From Morganella morganii (GTDB lineage Bacteria > Pseudomonadota > Gammaproteobacteria > Enterobacterales > Enterobacteriaceae), in contig NZ_CP066129.1 in NCBI RefSeq assembly GCF_019242955.1, positions 682,001 through 746,000 on the forward strand: a stretch of 64,000 nucleotides of DNA. Direction: 5' to 3'. Every line of letters begins with the position of its first letter. Position 1 is the stretch's first letter. The notes under the pieces are model-generated. The model made no database searches and was not told the DNA's origin. It saw nothing but the letters and a program-made list of their open reading frames with translations. Below are positions 62,297 to 64,000 of the stretch, piece by piece. The position numbers and the translations under genes are program-made.

Positions 62297-63205
62297 ATGG
62301 GGATTGCCCGCTATGCGCTCAGTGCGGTGCTTCTGCTGCTGTCAGCGGGGGCGTCAGCGGGAAACCGTTGTGAGCCGCAGTGGGATCAGTCTGCACCGCC
62401 GCAGTATATCATTGCCATGAATCAGCATGCTGCCGATATGCTGCTGGCGCTGGATGCCGGGCCGCAGATGCTGGGTGTCAGTTATATTGATGATTCAGCG
62501 GAGGCGGTAACTTCCGGCCGTTACCACGGCATTCCGGTCTTTTCGGCCAAATACCCCGCGACGGAGAAACTGATCGCCTCCGGGGCGGATTTTGTTGTTG
62601 CCGGGTTTTCCTCTGCCTTTATGGCCTCAATGGGCGGACAAAACGATCTGCAACGTGCGGGGATCGGCAGCTATCTGATGGCATTTGCCTGTGAACGTCA
62701 GGCATACAGCGGATTTGACAGTATTAAAACGGATTTGTACCGGCTGGGAAAAATCCTCGGCCGGGAAAAAGAGGCAGATGCTGCGGTGGCCCGTATCGAT
62801 GCCACACTGGCACAGGTAAAAGCCCTGCCGCCGCTCTCCCGTAAACCCACTATCTTTTACCTCGACAGCCAGAGCGACACCCTGATGTCACAGGGGAAAA
62901 AAGGGTTTATGACCGAAATTATCACGCTGGCGGGAGGCGAAAATACCTTTATAAACATGCCGATGGCCGGTATTCACGTCTCCCCGGAAGTCTTGCTGGA
63001 TAAACAGCCGGACTATATCATCCTCGCAGATGCGGTCTGGTCACCGGCAGAAAAGAAAAAAGCCTGGCTGGCAAATCATCCGGCGCTGTCTCACCTGGAG
63101 GCCGTTAAAAACGGGCGTTACATTGTCATCCCGTTCAGCGGCGTTTATCCCAATGTGAAAAGCCCGGATGTGCTGCTGACGATCGCGGAAGCCGTCAGAA
63201 AATAG
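62297..63205 (+). CDS. Periplasmic substrate-binding protein (BtuF/FecB-like)
   Basis: This is a class III periplasmic binding protein of 302 residues with a signal peptide ending in GASA. It has the typical parts: SYIDDSAEAV near the N-terminus, a long central helix and TEIITLAGGENTFINMP in the second lobe. Family ligands are cobalamin, haem and iron complexes. It starts one base after the ferredoxin-like gene stop and closes the three-gene set. No permease or ATPase gene follows, so the ABC partners must be encoded elsewhere. Confidence 0.82.
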   Translation: MGIARYALSAVLLLLSAGASAGNRCEPQWDQSAPPQYIIAMNQHAADMLLALDAGPQMLGVSYIDDSAEAVTSGRYHGIPVFSAKYPATEKLIASGADFVVAGFSSAFMASMGGQNDLQRAGIGSYLMAFACERQAYSGFDSIKTDLYRLGKILGREKEADAAVARIDATLAQVKALPPLSRKPTIFYLDSQSDTLMSQGKKGFMTEIITLAGGENTFINMPMAGIHVSPEVLLDKQPDYIILADAVWSPAEKKKAWLANHPALSHLEAVKNGRYIVIPFSGVYPNVKSPDVLLTIAEAVRK

Positions 63206-63223
63206 TCCGGACACAACAGCGTG

Positions 63224-63955
63224 TTATTCCCCGTCTGTCTCCAGGTTACGGATAAAACGGTACTCCTTTGATTCCGGCTTCAGACGGTACAGTGCCGCCG
63301 GACGACCGCGTTCAGCCCGTTTTTCACCGGTATCAATCAGCAAATCAGCCTGTTCAAGACGGCGGCGGAATGATTTTTTCTGGATCGGCTGACCAATCAG
63401 AATTTCATGAACATGCTGCAATTCCGGCAGGGTAAAGGTGTCCGGCAGCGCAAATCCCGGTACGACAGAATAGAGGGATTTCTGGCGCAGCCGCGCTCTG
63501 GCCTGACGGATAAGTAACTGGTGATCAAACGCCAGCTTCATATTTTCCGCTTCATCCAGCGGTATCCATCTGACGGAATTAACCGTATTAATCTGTTTTT
63601 CACACGCCTGCATGGCAATCAGCGCGGTATAGCAGACCGTAACTGACCAGCCGCGTTTGTCCCGCTGATCATTGCCGACTGTACATAACTGCTCAATGTA
63701 CGGCGGCGTTACGCCGGTTTTTTCCCGCAGCTTCCGCAGTACGGTATCTTCCAGCGTTTTGTCCTGTGTCTCATCAACAAATCCGCCGGGCAGTCCCCAT
63801 TTTCCTTTTTCCGGATGTTCCGCGCGTTCGGCCAGCAGCACGTGCAGCGTTTCATTGTGATAGGTAAAAAGCACAGCATCAACAGTCACCAGAGGCGACA
63901 AAAAATCACGGCGCTGATAACCGGCGAGATAAGTTTGTTCATCCATTTGTGTCAC
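63224..63955 (-). CDS. NrtR-like Nudix-domain transcriptional regulator
   Basis: The 243-residue protein joins an N-terminal Nudix domain (residues 1-150) to a C-terminal winged helix (about 155-230, with KSFRRRLEQADLLIDTGEKR and RGRPAALYRL). This is the architecture of NrtR regulators, which in many bacteria sense NAD metabolites. The Nudix box reads RKLREKTGV where active enzymes have R-E-U-x-E-E-x-G, so two metal-binding glutamates are lysine. This argues against hydrolase activity and for ligand sensing. It is convergent with the binding-protein gene, with 18 bp between them. Its target genes are not known. Confidence 0.85.
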   Translation of the reverse strand: MTQMDEQTYLAGYQRRDFLSPLVTVDAVLFTYHNETLHVLLAERAEHPEKGKWGLPGGFVDETQDKTLEDTVLRKLREKTGVTPPYIEQLCTVGNDQRDKRGWSVTVCYTALIAMQACEKQINTVNSVRWIPLDEAENMKLAFDHQLLIRQARARLRQKSLYSVVPGFALPDTFTLPELQHVHEILIGQPIQKKSFRRRLEQADLLIDTGEKRAERGRPAALYRLKPESKEYRFIRNLETDGE

Positions 63956-64000
63956 ATCCTGAAACCGGGGTAAGTGATTCTATTGTAAGGAGAGAAATCC

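Noticed and set aside
1-64000. tRNA or rRNA genes, insertion sequences, phage or plasmid features
   Set aside because: I saw no cloverleaf or rRNA sequence, no transposase or integrase gene, and no attachment site or origin in the window.

Overview
The window is chromosomal DNA of an enterobacterium. The best fit is Morganella, probably M. morganii. The grounds are a full anaerobic cob-cbi operon with cobC between cobS and cobT, a glutamate mutase/methylaspartase operon, and a 17-gene ethanolamine (eut) operon with pduS and pduT inserted before eutR. The name rests on gene content, since no database search was possible.

Layout. 1-2.1 kb: the 3' end of a class I fumarase gene, the corrinoid adenosyltransferase gene cobO, and a loiP/yggG lipoprotein protease gene broken by one extra G. 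2.1-20.35 kb (minus strand): the cobalamin operon cbiABCDETFGHJKLMNQOP-cobUSCT with a LysR-type regulator gene as its last member. Here cbiC carries one extra A in an A8 tract. 20.35-21.13 kb: an AT-rich divergent control region with a perfect CRP site, an FNR-like dyad, two TTGCCGA elements and two terminator-like hairpins in the cbiA leader. 21.1-25.7 kb (plus strand): cobA, cobD and pduX, then two tandem arrays of palindromic repeats (131-bp and 154-bp units), then a stand-alone precorrin-2 dehydrogenase gene. 26.4-34.1 kb: glutamate mutase (glmS-glmL-glmE), methylaspartate ammonia-lyase, a DUF1446/DUF4387 gene pair of unknown chemistry, and a dicarboxylate/glutamate symporter. 34.3-37.2 kb (minus): nirBD behind a perfect FNR box. 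37.4-40.4 kb (minus): a GntR regulator, a TIM-barrel isomerase-like protein and an MFS transporter, with a palindromic operator. 40.8-58.0 kb (plus): eutSPQTDMNEJGHABCLK-pduST-eutR. 58.2-59.3 kb: periplasmic asparaginase. 59.6-63.2 kb: a TonB-dependent receptor, a 2Fe-2S ferredoxin-like protein and a periplasmic binding protein. 63.2-64 kb (minus): an NrtR-like Nudix regulator.

How it fits together. The window is a B12 island. It encodes cobalt import (CbiMNQO), corrin ring synthesis, side-chain supply (PduX, CobD), nucleotide loop assembly (CobUTSC) and adenosylation (CobO, EutT with PduS as likely reductant). It also encodes two adenosylcobalamin-dependent enzymes, glutamate mutase and ethanolamine ammonia-lyase, and probably a corrinoid uptake module. 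CobA and the precorrin-2 dehydrogenase also lead to siroheme, the cofactor of NirB. An exact 13-bp element, TTGCCGATTTTTG, lies in both the cob and the eut control regions and may tie synthesis to use. The least explained parts are the DUF1446/DUF4387 pair, the receptor-ferredoxin-binding protein trio and the two repeat arrays.
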